DNA from: Mesocentrotus franciscanus
Lineage: Eukaryota > Echinodermata > Echinoidea > Camarodonta > Strongylocentrotidae
NCBI GenBank assembly: GCA_037976565.1
Contig: CP137667.1
Span: 29,626,459 to 29,690,458, forward strand
Length of the DNA stretch: 64,000 nucleotides
Direction of reading: 5' to 3'
Both the position numbers and the translations under genes were made by a program. The notes beneath the pieces are model-generated. The model did not search any database. It saw nothing but the letters and a program-made list of their open reading frames with translations, and was not told the origin of the DNA. Each line of letters begins with the position of its first letter. The first letter of the stretch is position 1. Positions 33,985 through 44,945 of this stretch are shown one piece after another.

Positions 33985-35330
33985 GTTTGACCCCAAAAAA
34001 ATTGCAACAAAATGTTTTTCAACGGTTTCTAGTAGTATTCGACCTCAGGAATAACATACTAAAAGTATACCTAAATCGGAGGTTCAGAAAGGTGTTTTTT
34101 TCAAGATGGCGTCCAAGATGGCCGCCGATACCTAAACATGGCCATAAATCACTTATTATCCATCCCAGAGACATAATTTTGGTGTCTATCCCATGGTTTT
34201 GGGGGTCAGAGAATCCATTGAGACAAGTAAGAATGGTGTGTGATGGTCTAGGAACCCCAAATCCAACATGGCGTCCAAAATGGCCGCCATAACATAAAAA
34301 TGGCCATAAGTCACGTATTATCCATCCCATAGACATGATTGGGGTGACAATGCTATGGTTTTCGGGGTTAGAGAATCCATTAGGATAAGTAAGAACGTTA
34401 AGCAGTGGTTCAGGAAACCACGAAATCTAATATGGCGTCCAAAAGGCCACAAACCACTAAAATTTCTCAATAGAGGGCGCACTTTATGAACATAAAATGA
34501 ACTTAAAATGTTTCTGTCTCACCCTTATGATGTCACCGACCCCCACCCCAGAAAAAAGGTCAATTCAACTATTGACAGGTCATTGTCAACACTGTATGGG
34601 GGAGGTGGGGGAGCGAAAAAGACAACGTAAGAACTTAATAATAATATCTAGACACACATTCATAATACCAATAATACAACTAAAAATGTTTAAAACCTCG
34701 TTTTGTTCATGTCATCTTATAGCGAATACACATGCAGATCTTCACGTACCTTCATTTTGATGAGGAGTGTACTTGAATAAGGATAAATCATCTTCTGCTT
34801 CACTATCAAGTGACTCGTTATATGGATTGTGGCATACATCAAGTTGGCAAGGTCCAAACACCTACTGTTACATCTAGTCCGTAACCTCTGCAGGTATAGC
34901 GAGTTGTGCTACAAGCAGTACAGAAGTTGCAATTTCAACTTAAGAAGATTACTAGGTGCAGCCTCCGTATTTGACATCAGTGGAACCTAGTGATTGTCCT
35001 CTTATTTCCAGCCCGAATCTGTGACGTCCATGTCTTCTTCGCTCTCAATCCATGCCATGACTTGGTAGCCCGGGGGGAGGAGTACTCACATATTATGACA
35101 TATGGAGTGTGCCGGTCTAATGGGTCATTTTTCCACAAAAAATCCCTAAACATGGGTCCCATTTTTAACAAAAAAGTCCCTAAACATCGGTCCGTGTTTT
35201 CAAAAGTTCCCAAATATTAAAATTGTGAAAAATGGGCTTTACTTCGAGAAAAATGACCCCTAAAATGGGTAGGATTTCGAGATTTGAGTGGCACACCCCG
35301 CCCAAAGCAAATCTGAATACCCCCCTGTTA
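33985..35330 (+). repeat. Left arm outer block of palindrome
   Basis: Pairs with 41,477-42,955 inverted. It contains three units of about 150-160 bases around 34,110, 34,270 and 34,430, each with ATGGCGTCCAAAATGGCC-type sequence and a GGTTTTGGGGGTCAGAGAAT segment. The remainder includes CTAAACATCGGTCC/CTAAACATGGGTCC tandem pieces near 35,145-35,195. Confidence 0.8.
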
Positions 35331-35508
35331 CACCCACAAATGTAATAACGCCCACAAATGTAATAACGCCCACAAATGTAATAACACTTTACCCACAAAT
35401 GTAATAACACCCACAAATGTAATAACACTTTACCCACAAATGTAATAATTTTGAATCACCCACAAATGTAATAATGACTTTACCCACAAATGTAATAAAT
35501 TTGAAGGG
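35331..35508. repeat. Minisatellite, CCCACAAATGTAATA units (left arm)
   Basis: About nine units of CCCACAAATGTAATA separated by short variable links such as ACG, ACACTTTA or ATTTTGAATCA. It matches the right-arm tract inverted. Confidence 0.92.
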
Positions 35509-36395
35509 ATATTTTGTCGAATTTGTTCAAAACGAAAACCCTGTAATAAAGCATGGGTATAGCGCGCAGTCTTTACTCCAGACCCGGTTATTTCAAAAAT
35601 TTAAAAAATCTTCAAAACTAAGACCCCATAATCCTTTTCCTGTGGAATAACATGAGAATCGAGCGTAGTCTTTCCTCCAGACCCGGTCATTTCAAAAATA
35701 AAAACAATAAAAAACAAAACCAAAATTCAAATCTAAGACCCAACAATCCTCCAAACTAAGACCCTGTAATAAAGCATGGGTTTAGAGCGTTGTCTTTACT
35801 CCACACCCGGTTATTTCAAAAATAAAAAAACAAAACAAAACAAAACATTAACTTTAAAACTAAGGCTCCACCATCTTCCAAACTGTAAGACCCTGTGATA
35901 AAGCATGGGTTTAGAGCGTAGTCTTTACTCCAGACCCGTTTCATTAAAAAAATCTTCAAAACTAAGACCCCATCATCTTATTCCTGTGGAATAACACGAG
36001 TATTGAGCGAAGTCTTTCCTCCAGACCCGGTTATTCAAAAGTAAAAAAACAAACAAAAACTTTTAAACTAAGACCCCACCATCTTCCAAACTAAGACCCG
36101 GTAATAAAGCATGGGTTTAGAGCGTAGTTTTCTTCCAGACCCGGTTATTTCAAAAAAAAAACAAAAAACAAAAAAAAATTCAAATCTAAGACCCAACAAT
36201 CCTCCAAACTAAGACCCTGTAAAAAAGCATGGGTTTAGAGCGTTGTCTTTACTCCACACCCGGTTATTTCAAAAAAAACAAAACAAAACAAAACAAAACA
36301 TTAACTTTAAAACTAAGGCCCCACCATCTTCCAAACTATAAGACCCTGTGATAAAGCATGGGTTTAGAGCGTAGTCTTTACTCCAGACCCGTTTA
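35509..36395. repeat. Satellite block (left arm)
   Basis: Tandem units of about 100-130 bases with the core AAAGCATGGGTTTAGAGCGT, then AGTCTTTACTCCAGACCCGG, TTATTTCA, an A-rich run and CTAAGACCC. Seven or so units are visible. They vary mainly in the A-rich run. Confidence 0.85.
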
Positions 36396-37519
36396 ATTTG
36401 ATCAGTCATACTTCATTTCAACTCCGTCTACTCTTGAAGCATCTGAAAAGTATTACTGAAAAACTTTTGGAGTTGTACGAGTTAAGTAGTTTTATATTGA
36501 CGAATACTAAGTTACAGAAAGCCAGGTACATTTAGTATTTCGGCATCTTGTTCTCTTGTTTTTCCTAGCTTAGAAGAATTATCACGTGTTAGGTTGTTTG
36601 CGTTTTATATCAAGTTCAGTTGATGTTATCAGGTTCAATATTGCCCAAATTATAACCTTGTTTGCTTGTAAAAGACATGTGAGTTACTCCACCTTTTTAT
36701 ACGTAATAATTATTTTGGTTCTGTTACCGTCTGTATATTAATGAAACAACCTCTTCATTCGTTTGGAATAAAATACTTTCTATCTTACAAAATCTATGTA
36801 TCCATCATTGCATCACTATAAAACCATAACCTCTGCAATTTACTCACATTGATTGAGAGAGTATATAGATATTTTATCAGTCAAAGGGTTCTGCAATCGT
36901 TCATTCAAAACATGCAAATATGTTTCGCGTGATCTCGTTATACAGCTATTTATGATTTGTTATATGAAAGTATGCGTTGTTATTTGCTTGTTAACCGATT
37001 ATCATTTCAGACTTGTTCTTGTTTATATAGCTGCTTGAGTGTTTCAGAAGTAGGGAAAACTGTAATATAAATGTGTTTTGTTTGTATTTGCCTTTGAATA
37101 AATTTCGTTCTCATGAATTCACACCGTGTACCGCGTACCAATTGGTAGTCTTCAGTATAAGTAATTGATACGTTCATCACATGAAGAAAGGTAATTCATT
37201 CACGCACTCATGAAAATATAACATCGCAATCCAACGTTTCAATGTCACTAATAGCGTACATATATATATATATATATGTTACATATCGTGAACATATTTC
37301 ATAATCACATGCATAAAACAATCAGCGTCAATATTTAAATACGTTTAAGGTCATCGAACCATCGAATCGGTCCCTCCTCTGTGTGTTATATATATGGACC
37401 ATTTTGACTGATTCGTCAGTTCGTGTGACCGCCGACCAATCATTTATTTGTGACGTGTTGTATCCACATATGTAATAATGTAATTTATTTTTAAATGAAA
37501 AAAGAGGAATAAGATGGTG
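36396..37519. other. Unique core between palindrome arms
   Basis: About 1.1 kb that is not duplicated between the arms, with a short TA run at 37,257-37,278. No open frame of note. It could form the loop of a hairpin. Confidence 0.6.
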
Positions 37520-39440
37520 GGTCTTAGTTTCGAAGATTTGTTTAAATTTCTATTTCTTTTGAAATAACCGGGTCTGGAGGAAAGACTACGCCCTATACCC
37601 ATGTTATTCCACAGGAATGAGATGGTGAGGTCTTAGTTTGAAGATTTTTCATTTTTTTCTAAATAACCGAGTCTGAAGTAAAGACTTCGCTCTAATCCCA
37701 TGCTTTATTACCGGGTCTTAATTTGGAAGATGGAGGGGTTTTAGTTTAAAAGGTTTTTGTTTTGTTTTGTTTTGTTTGTTGTTTTTTGTAACTTTTGAAT
37801 AACCGGGTCTGGAGGAAATACTACGCTCAATACTCAATTCAGGAAAGGTATGTCACTTTACTAACTGCACCTTGCACAAAGCCCAGAATGTCTGCATAAT
37901 TTGAGATTTTGAAACTTGATTTTCAGTTTAAATCATATAATGCAATCCATTTCTTCTTCTTTTTCGTTTTGTTTTGTCTTATTTCCCGGAAAGGAGACAA
38001 TCCCACCGACAGGCATCGCATAGTCATGGTTGGTATTGGAGGGGCCTAGGCTGCGCATACGCATACATGCAAGCCGAGAAGCCTGTTCAATGTACCGAAC
38101 CGGGCTGGCCAGAAGATACAAACATAATAGTCAACGATTTATGCTGACAGCCTGTCTGGGATCTCCAACATTGCGAAAAATTGAGCAGCGTAGATTTTTT
38201 TCTTTCTTTCTCCTGCTCCCTCTTAAATTTAATTAATGTGATTTGAATTCGGCGTAAATATTCATAATTGAATGAAACACACCAATAAAACAAAAACAAC
38301 AACAACAAGAACGTTCTTCCACAGGAATAAGATGATGGGGTCTTAATTTTGAAGATTTTTAAACAGTTTTGAAATAACCGGGTCTGGAAGAAAAACTACG
38401 CTCTAAACCCATGCTTTATTACCGGGTCTTAGTTTGGAAGATGGTGGGGTCTTAGTTTAAAAGTTTTTTTTTAACTTTTGAATAACCGGGTCTGGAGGAA
38501 AGACTACGCTCAATACTCATGTTATTCCACAGGAATAAGATGATGGGGTCTTAGTTTTGAAGACTTCCCTCTAAACCCATGCTTTATCACAGGGTCTTAT
38601 AGTTTGGAAGATGGTGGGGCCTTAGTTTTAAAGTTAATGTTTTGTTTTGTTTTGTTTTGTTTTATTTTTGAAATAACCGGGTGTGGAGTAAAGACAACAC
38701 TCTAAACCCATGCTTTATTACAGGGTCTTAGTTTGGAGGATTGTTGGGTCTTAGATTTGAATTTTCTGTTTTGTTTTTTATTGTTTTTATTTTTGAAATA
38801 ACCGGGTCTGGAAGAACAACTATGCTCTAAACCCATGCTTTATTACAGGATCTTAGTTTGGAAGATGGTGGGTCTTAATTTTAAAGTTTTTGTTTTTGTT
38901 TTTGTTTTGTTTTGAAATAACCGAGTCTAGAGGAAAGACTACGTTCAATACTCATGTTATTCCACATGAATAAGATGATGGGGTCTTAGTTTTGAAGATT
39001 TAAAAAAAAAAACGGGTCTGGAGTAAAGACTACGCTCTAAACCCATGCTTTATCACAGGGTCTTATAGTTTGGAAGATGGTGGAGCCTTAGTTTTAAAGT
39101 TAATGTTTTGTTTTGTTTTGTTTAATTTCATTTTTGAAATAACCGGGTGTGGAGTAAAGACAACGCTCTAAACCCATGCTTTATTACAGGGTCTTAGTTT
39201 GGAGGATTGTTGGGTTTTAGATTTGAATTTTTGTTTTGTTTTTTATTGTTTTTATTTTTGAAATGACCGGGTCTGGAGGAAAGACTACGCTCGATTCTCA
39301 TGTTTTTCCACAGGAAAAGGATTATGGGGTCTTAGTTTTGAAGATTTTTAAATTTTGAAATAACCGGGTCTGGAGTAAAGACTGCGCGCTATACCCATGC
39401 TTTATTACAGGGTTTTAGTTTTGAACAAATTCGACAAAAT
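37520..39440. repeat. Satellite block (right arm)
   Basis: Inverted relative of 35,509-36,395 with more units: GAAATAACCGGGTCTGGAG, AAAGACTACGCTCTAAACCC, ATGCTTTATTACAGGGTCTT. A non-satellite insertion lies at about 37,838-38,312. Confidence 0.85.
37838..38312. mobile_element. Insertion inside right-arm satellite
   Basis: The satellite phrase ACTACGCTCAATACTCA is cut here and resumes at TTCCACAGGAATAAGATGATG, whereas neighbouring units have the two joined by TGTTA. The ~475 bases between are unrelated to the satellite. No terminal repeats were recognised. Confidence 0.65.
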
Positions 39441-39671
39441 ATCCCTTCAAATTTATTACATTTGTGGGTAAAGTCATTATTACATTTGTGGGTGATTCAA
39501 AATTTTTACATTTGTGGGTAAAGTGGTTATTACATTTGTGGGTGAAATTTATTACATTTGTGGGTAAAGTGTTATTACATTTGTGGGTGTTATTACATTT
39601 GTGGGTAAAGTGTTATTACATTTGTGGGCGTTATTACATTTGTGGGCGTTATTACATTTGTGGGTGTAACA
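39441..39671. repeat. Minisatellite, TTACATTTGTGGG units (right arm)
   Basis: About ten or more units of ATTACATTTGTGGG with alternating short links, the reverse complement of the left-arm minisatellite. It is longer than the left-arm tract. Confidence 0.92.
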
Positions 39672-39679
39672 CCCCGGGG

Positions 39680-40700
39680 GCTTGGTAGTATGTTCTGAGG
39701 GAGTGAATTTGGTTGAGGCTGGCGTAGGAGGGAGTTGCATTGGCAATTTTCTTGACGAACAAGTTGTATCGTAATAATGCAAGTGAGTCATTACAGCGGC
39801 CACCAAATATGACAAGACATTGCTTTGATACCAAGTTCCTCTATTAGTTCCTCTGGCTAGGAAAGTACTAGGACAGGATTCTTAAGTGGGGCTGTATTTT
39901 ACAAGCTCCTGGAAGACTGCTTTCTTTCCGATTCCGAATATCCTGGAAGTCGAATCGCAACAAGTGTAGGCATGTCGGAAAAAGTAGTTGTGAGCATAGA
40001 TCTTTACCCAGGTCCACTTTAAACTGCTCAATGTTACACACCTTCGGAGCCTTGGCTGCATTGTCAGTCCGGAAGTATAGTACCCTTCTATCTACATTTA
40101 CATCCGCGTATTAAATGCAAGAGTAACGCCATTATGTCAGTGCCTTCTCAAATCAGAGTAGTAGACTGACGACGACATGGACGAGATAAATTCATGGCAG
40201 CTTTAGCAATATGTATATCCGCATCCCCGGATTCATTGATTACGGTGCAATTACTCTTCCTCAGTTCCTCACTAATGAGATTTATGAGTCCCGGCTTATT
40301 GCAGTCTCTTGATAAAAACTCATCCTTCTTGTCTGAGAATACTGTGTCTGCATTGAATCTGACAACTGGATGGGCATTTTGCCCACGTCGCTGGTGTGTA
40401 TTATCATTAATTGAAGGCCCTCCACCATAGCCGTCAACAACTACATTTGCAGAACCACATAGTGGGGGGTTGTGAAATCAGCATATGGTCGTGCTATTCT
40501 GCCATAACTGTCTCCTGTCTCCTGTCTTCCATGGTATCCGATGCACCAAGGAACCACCATCAAGGCCAAACTGTTCTGTGTTCTCTCACGGCTTCACTCG
40601 ACACTTTACTTGCATGATCGGTTGTAGCATGAGCTAGCTGAGGCTTATCAGCCTTGCGAAAGACAATCCCAGCCTCGAAAAGTGCAGATGGGAACGGATT
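39680..40700 (-). pseudogene. Decayed copy of an uncharacterised multi-copy gene
   Basis: Minus strand. From about 40,440 down, pieces in changing frames read VVVDGYGGGPSIND, DKKDEFLSRDCNKPGLINLI, SGDADIHIAKAA, EGTDIMALLLHLI, DNAAKAPKVCNIEQFKVDLG, and near the end LVIFGGRCNDSLALLRYN with LPPTPASTKF / HSLRTYYQ in two frames. The GDAD and E(G/D)TD pair, spaced like acidic residues of PIN/FEN-type nucleases, and the terminal LPPT..A..KFHSLR motif resemble an uncharacterised protein family I associate with many copies in invertebrate genomes. That recollection needs a search. Stops and frameshifts throughout mean it is not functional. No function is claimed. Confidence 0.5.
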
Positions 40701-40744
40701 GAGCTCATAGCTCATTACCTTTGCTACTTCAAGTCCCCTTGTAT

Positions 40745-41476
40745 TTTAAACTACCAGGAAGCGTTGAAACAGCAAAGCAGCATTTATGGTTTGTTCAGGT
40801 ACATTTTTTGCTATCGAAATCTCTCCCAGAGTCGTAGCTCTGTCTTTCGTTTTGAACAAGACTGTGAAAACAGCATATTGGAAGGCCGATGAGCTAATTA
40901 TCGATGTACCCCAGAATAGCACACTGAAAGGGATTGACTTGCGCTTAGGTTGCTTCCATACCTTCATGATTTTGCTGGAAGCAATCGGTATACCCTGATG
41001 AAAGGAACTGGGCTTCGCAAATTCCTTGGAACAGATAGCAGGGAACTATACTTCCACTCTTACAATGCAGCCGAAACTCCGAAGGTGTAGAACTGTAAGC
41101 AGTTGAAAGTGGACGTGGGTACGGGATCTATGCTCACAACTACTTTTTCTGGATGCCTACACCGATTGCGATTCGACTTCACGGATATTCGGAATAGGAA
41201 AGAAAGCAGTCTTCCAGAAGCTTGTGAAATGCAACCTCACTTTGGAATCCTGTGCTAGTACTTTCCTTCTACCAAGTCAGCCAAAGTAACTAGCTTAGAG
41301 GATCAAACTTGGTATCAAAGCAATGTCTTGTCATATTTGGTGGCCGCTGTAATGACTCACATGCATTATTACGATACAACTTGTTCGTCAAGAAAATTGC
41401 CAAGGCAACTCTCTCCTACGCCAGCCTCCACCAAATTCACTCCCTCAGAACATACTACCAAGCCCCGGGGTATTCA
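40745..41476 (+). pseudogene. Second, inverted copy of the same decayed gene
   Basis: Plus strand. AYWKADELIIDVP and LRLGCFHTFMILLEAIG occur near 40,885-40,985, followed by the inverted duplicate of the C-terminal part (LVIFGGRCNDSHALLRYN, HSLRTYYQA near 41,328-41,465). The C-terminal 0.4 kb is nearly the same as in the minus-strand copy. It is frameshifted and interrupted. Confidence 0.5.
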
Positions 41477-42955
41477 GATTTGCTTTGGGCGGGGTGTGCC
41501 ACTCAAATCTCGAAATCCTACCCATTTTAGGGGTCATTTTTCTCGAAGTAAAGCCCATTTTTCACAATTTTAATATTTGGGAAATTTTGAAAACACGGAC
41601 CGATGTTTAGGGACTTTTTTGTTAAAAATGGGACCCATGTTTAGGGATTTTTTGTGGAAAAGTGACCCATTAGACCGGCACACTCCATATGTCATAATAT
41701 GTGAGTAACCCTCCCCCCGGGCTACCAAGTCATGGCATGGGTTGAGAGCGAAGAAGACATGGACGTCACAGATTCGGGCTTGAAATAAGAGGACAATCAT
41801 TAGGTTCCACTGATGTCAAATACGGAGGCTGCACCTAGTAATCTTCTTAAGTTGAAACTGCAACTTCTGTACTGCTTGTAGCACAACTCGCTATACCTGC
41901 AGAGGTTACGGACTACATGTAACAGTATGTGTGTGGACCTTGCCAACTTGATGTATACAGTATGCCACAATCCATATAACGAGTCACTTGATAGTGAAGC
42001 AGAAGATGAATTTTCCTTACTAAAGTACATTCCTCATCAAAATGAAGGAACGTGAAGATCTGCATATGTATATTCGCTATAAGATGACATGAACAAAACG
42101 AGGTTTTAATTTTTTTTAGTTGTATGGTGGGTATTATGAATGTGTGTCTAGATATTATAATTAAGTTCTTACGTTATCTTTTTCAACCCCCCCCCACCTC
42201 CCCCAGTGTTGACAGTGACCTGTCAATAGTTGAATTGACCCTTTTTTCTGGGGGGGGGGGTTGGTGACATAAGGGTGAGAGAGAAACATTTTAAGTTCAT
42301 TTTCTGTTCATAAAGTGCGCCCTCTATTGAGAAATCTTAGTGGTTTTGTGGACCACTGCTTAACGTTCTAACTTATCCTAATGGATTCTATGACCCCAAA
42401 AACCATAGCATAGACACTCCAATTATGTCTCTCGGATGGATAATAAGTGACTTATGGCTATTTTCATGTTATGGCGGCCATTTTGGACGCCATCTTGGAT
42501 TTTGAGGTTTCCTGATCCACTGCTTAACGTTCTAACTTATCCTAATGGATTCTATGACCCCGTAAACCATAGCATTGTCACCCCAATCATGTCTATGGAA
42601 TAGATAATACGTGACTTATGGCCATTTTTATGTTATGGCGGCCATTTTGGACGCCATGTTGGATTTGGGGGTTTCCTAGACCATCACACACCATTCTTAC
42701 TTGTCTCAATGGATTCTCTGACCCCCAAAACCATGGGATAGACACCAAAATTATGTCTCTAGGATGGATAATAAGTGATTTATTGCCATTTTTAGGTATC
42801 GGCGGTCATCTTGGACGCCATCTTGAAAAAAACACCTTTCTGAACCTCCGATTTAGGTATACTTTTAGTATGTTATTCCTGAGGTCGAATACTACTAGAA
42901 ACCGTTGAAAAACCTTTTGTTGCAATTTTTGGGGGGTTGGGGTGTTTTTTACCGT
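41477..42955 (-). repeat. Right arm outer block of palindrome
   Basis: Reverse complement of 33,985-35,330, with the same ATGGCG-rich units (CATCTTGGACGCCATCTTG). It has one more copy of the TTAACGTTCTAACTTATCC segment than the left arm. Identity to the left arm is high but not complete. Confidence 0.8.
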
Positions 42956-42972
42956 GTATTGACCTGACTAAT

Positions 42973-43614
42973 ACGGTAGCCTCTAATCGGGCACATCTAC
43001 AAGGAGGTCAATGAATCTGCATATCAATGACGTCGTGTCAATTCATGAAAATGTAATGTTCTTGACTGCGCGCGTAAGTACGTACGTGCAGAATTGAGTT
43101 CATGTATGACGGTGGAACGTGCAACACAGTGGCGCAGTCAAATCAGGGGCAAAATCTAACCTTTTATATACAATCGTAATGTCTGTGGTTATGAGGGAGT
43201 AGTATTGGAGTGTTAAGTATATTTATAGAGTTTCGATTTTGATAATGTGTTTATATAAATTTGGCGATTCTTTTGGTCGAATTTTAACGCCAAAGAGCAC
43301 GTGGCCAACTCGGTCGTCTGTCAAACCACCTCCCTACATATACATGTGCCCGATAAGAAGGGAGGGTAATAAGCCATACAGGTAGTGCCGTATATCGATT
43401 ATTCTAGTTGTGAAGGATGTTATAAAGCTTTTTAAGAAAGGCTAAGATTCAAATTAGTTTCACAAATATCAGGTCAATTTTTTTTTATCGATTTTCTTTA
43501 ATTATACGTGCTTTACATGATCAAAACATCACCTCCTGTAGATGTGCCCTCCGCCCCCTACATGTGCCCGAGATAGGGGAAGTGTAGCAAGGCATACAAC
43601 TAGTCAGGTGTGTG
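42973..43614. repeat. Short inverted repeats, no gene
   Basis: TCGGGCACATCTACAAGGAGG near 42,997 pairs with CCTCCTGTAGATGTGCCC near 43,530. A third related piece, ACATGTGCCCGA, lies near 43,345 and 43,560. This looks like a second, smaller foldback element beside the 9-kb palindrome. Confidence 0.5.
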
Positions 43615-43960
43615 TGTGTGGGGGTCAAATGCTTTTTCGGACGGGCTTGAGCTCCTGAGCGCCCCCTCCTCCCTCTCAATAACTGCTACTGCTATTAAGG
43701 TGCATTTTTTCATATTGAGGATGGTGCATATAACCTATTTCATTTGAATTCATGTCAATTAAATAAATGACTCAAACGGATTACCACTACTGAAGGAGAC
43801 CTGCTAAAATATTACCTTAGAAATCACCACTATCGTAATCATATTAGGTCAATCGCTATATTTACTAACTGTTTGCTATAAATTTGCTCTTAAACAACGT
43901 GAATATAGCTATGTATTTTCTATTTATATAATTTATCATATACAGCCAAACCTGCTTTAG
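43615..43960 (-). promoter_or_regulatory. Conserved upstream block of DD gene copy 2
   Basis: Colinear with 17,440-17,770. It is now about 9.8 kb from the copy-2 5' exon because the palindromic element separates them. Without the insertion it would lie under 1 kb upstream, as in copy 1. Confidence 0.5.
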
Positions 43961-44012
43961 TGACCACCTGATGTAGGAACCACCTGTACAGAAAGACCAC
44001 CTGTCTATAAAG
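43943..44012. mobile_element. Partial MITE end (CAGTCAAACCTG family)
   Basis: ACAGCCAAACCTGCTTTAGT and GACCACCTGTCTATAAAG match the element at 5,186-5,365. Only one end is present. Confidence 0.5.
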
Positions 44013-44328
44013 ATCTCATTATTTGTATGTACTGACTGGAAGGAAAGAGATCATCAGCAAGACGAATTTGTCCAGATTCCTCCAAAGCAGTCTTCAAAGC
44101 TCCTCGCTCGGTAAAATTCGTTTGACCGTCTCGCCAATCCCTGAGCATTTGAAGAGTTCCATTATATGTTACATTCTGGGTTTTTGTATTAGTTGCTATG
44201 TAATCATGAACATCTTCCGGAGAAAATCCAAGTTTTTCTTCCTAATTTGTCGATTTCTGAGTTCTTGTGGACTCTCTTTGCAACTTTCCCCAAAATATCG
44301 TCGAAATCTTCGGTGGACTTTGGAAGCC
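44005..44328 (-). pseudogene. Broken terminal DD exon (DD-B), copy 3
   Basis: Minus-strand paralogue of 9,864-10,162. It has the same acceptor (ttccgtcaccag) and phase, then LPKSTEDFDDILGKVAKRV and a matching C-terminal TERGALKTALEESGQIRLAD. One extra base in an A-run at KLGRK (near 44,240) shifts the frame between helices 1 and 2. The original TAA stop has become TAC, so the frame would run on for seven codons. It lies only about 50 bases from the upstream block of copy 2, which shows the tight head-to-tail packing of the duplicated unit. Confidence 0.78.
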
Positions 44329-44655
44329 CTGGTGACGGAAAATACATGAAATATCAAGATTGTGGGGGGTAAATTCTAAGTTCATCTCTCCTCAGGTGAC
44401 TATATATCTAACTCCATGAATTGTTATCATTAATATAATAGAAAAGAGCATTTGACTTTGAATTGAAACCAAACAATCACGTTGTATACTTAGCTGCCAC
44501 GGTATGGCGTACAAGTCATGAGTACCTACTATTAGCATGTTTGTTAATTTAAGTTCCATAAGGGAAATGTAGCCTTTCATGCTGTCACATCAGTGAATAC
44601 AATTTCACAATTTCACAATTACAGTTATAAGAAAAATAACGGTGATGAAGATGTT
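44329..44655 (-). other. Intron remnant; no gene seen
   Basis: The acceptor-flanking sequence (GACGGAAAATACATGAAATAT) is kept for about 30 bases, then similarity to copy 1 ends. Confidence 0.45.
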
Positions 44656-44945
44656 CATGGTGATGATGACTTTAATAATAATAATAACAAAAATAATAAC
44701 AATACCACTACTATTATTAACAATAATAATGACAATAACAATACTAATAATGATAACAATAATAATAATAACACTAATAATAATAATACAATTATTACAT
44801 CCGGGTTTGGGAGTGGCCGATGTGGATTAAATTTTGGTCCAAAAAGGGACGTTTATCCCGGGGCTGGGGTTTGAACCCTGAACCCTAGGATTAAGAGTAT
44901 TCAATATTTTGACTGGTGTCATTTGTGCTAACTTGTTACCAAAAA
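44656..44945 (-). mobile_element. tRNA-derived SINE with (ATT)n tail
   Basis: On the minus strand, from 44,945 down, tRNA-like sequence with a B-box-like GGGTTCAAACCCC is followed by a body and a long imperfect ATT/GTT tail at about 44,660-44,790. A second copy lies at 45,600-45,800. Confidence 0.65.

Larger units (their letters stand above)
39672..41476. mobile_element. 1.8-kb insertion with own inverted ends in right arm
   Basis: Absent from the left arm, where GTTACA is followed directly by GGGGGGTATTCAG-type sequence. Its ends CCCCGGGGGCTTGGTAGTA and TACTACCAAGCCCCGGGG are inverted repeats, and about 0.4 kb at each side is inverted (39,672-40,085 with 41,045-41,476). Both halves carry decayed coding sequence of one protein family, pointing outward. 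Confidence 0.75.
33968..42972. mobile_element. 9-kb palindromic (foldback) element
   Basis: The outermost bases AGTCAGGTCAA (left) and TTGACCTGACT (right) are inverted repeats. Moving inward, both sides carry matching blocks in opposite order: a ~1.3-kb block with ATGGCG-rich tandem units, a CCCACAAATGTAATA minisatellite, and a satellite with the core CCAGACCCGGTTATTTCA. A unique core of about 1.1 kb lies between. The right arm is longer because of more satellite units and two insertions (37,838-38,312 and 39,672-41,476). Clean target duplications are not visible (TAA-like flanks only). No complete transposase was found, so its superfamily is open. It sits immediately upstream of the copy-2 5' exon. 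Confidence 0.8.

Noticed and set aside
34019..34336. 105-codon frame in the palindrome arm
   Set aside because: It is produced by the tandem ATGGCG units; the same frame appears mirrored in the right arm as repeat, with no protein similarity.
35331..39671. Possible CRISPR-like array
   Set aside because: The units are a eukaryotic minisatellite with short, repeated links and no unique spacers or cas genes. It is mirrored in a palindrome.
40746..40998. Independent 70-codon gene at 40.8 kb
   Set aside because: It is one fragment of the decayed multi-copy gene within the palindrome insertion.
44023..44349. 108-codon plus-strand frame
   Set aside because: It is the antisense shadow of the broken death-domain exon on the minus strand.
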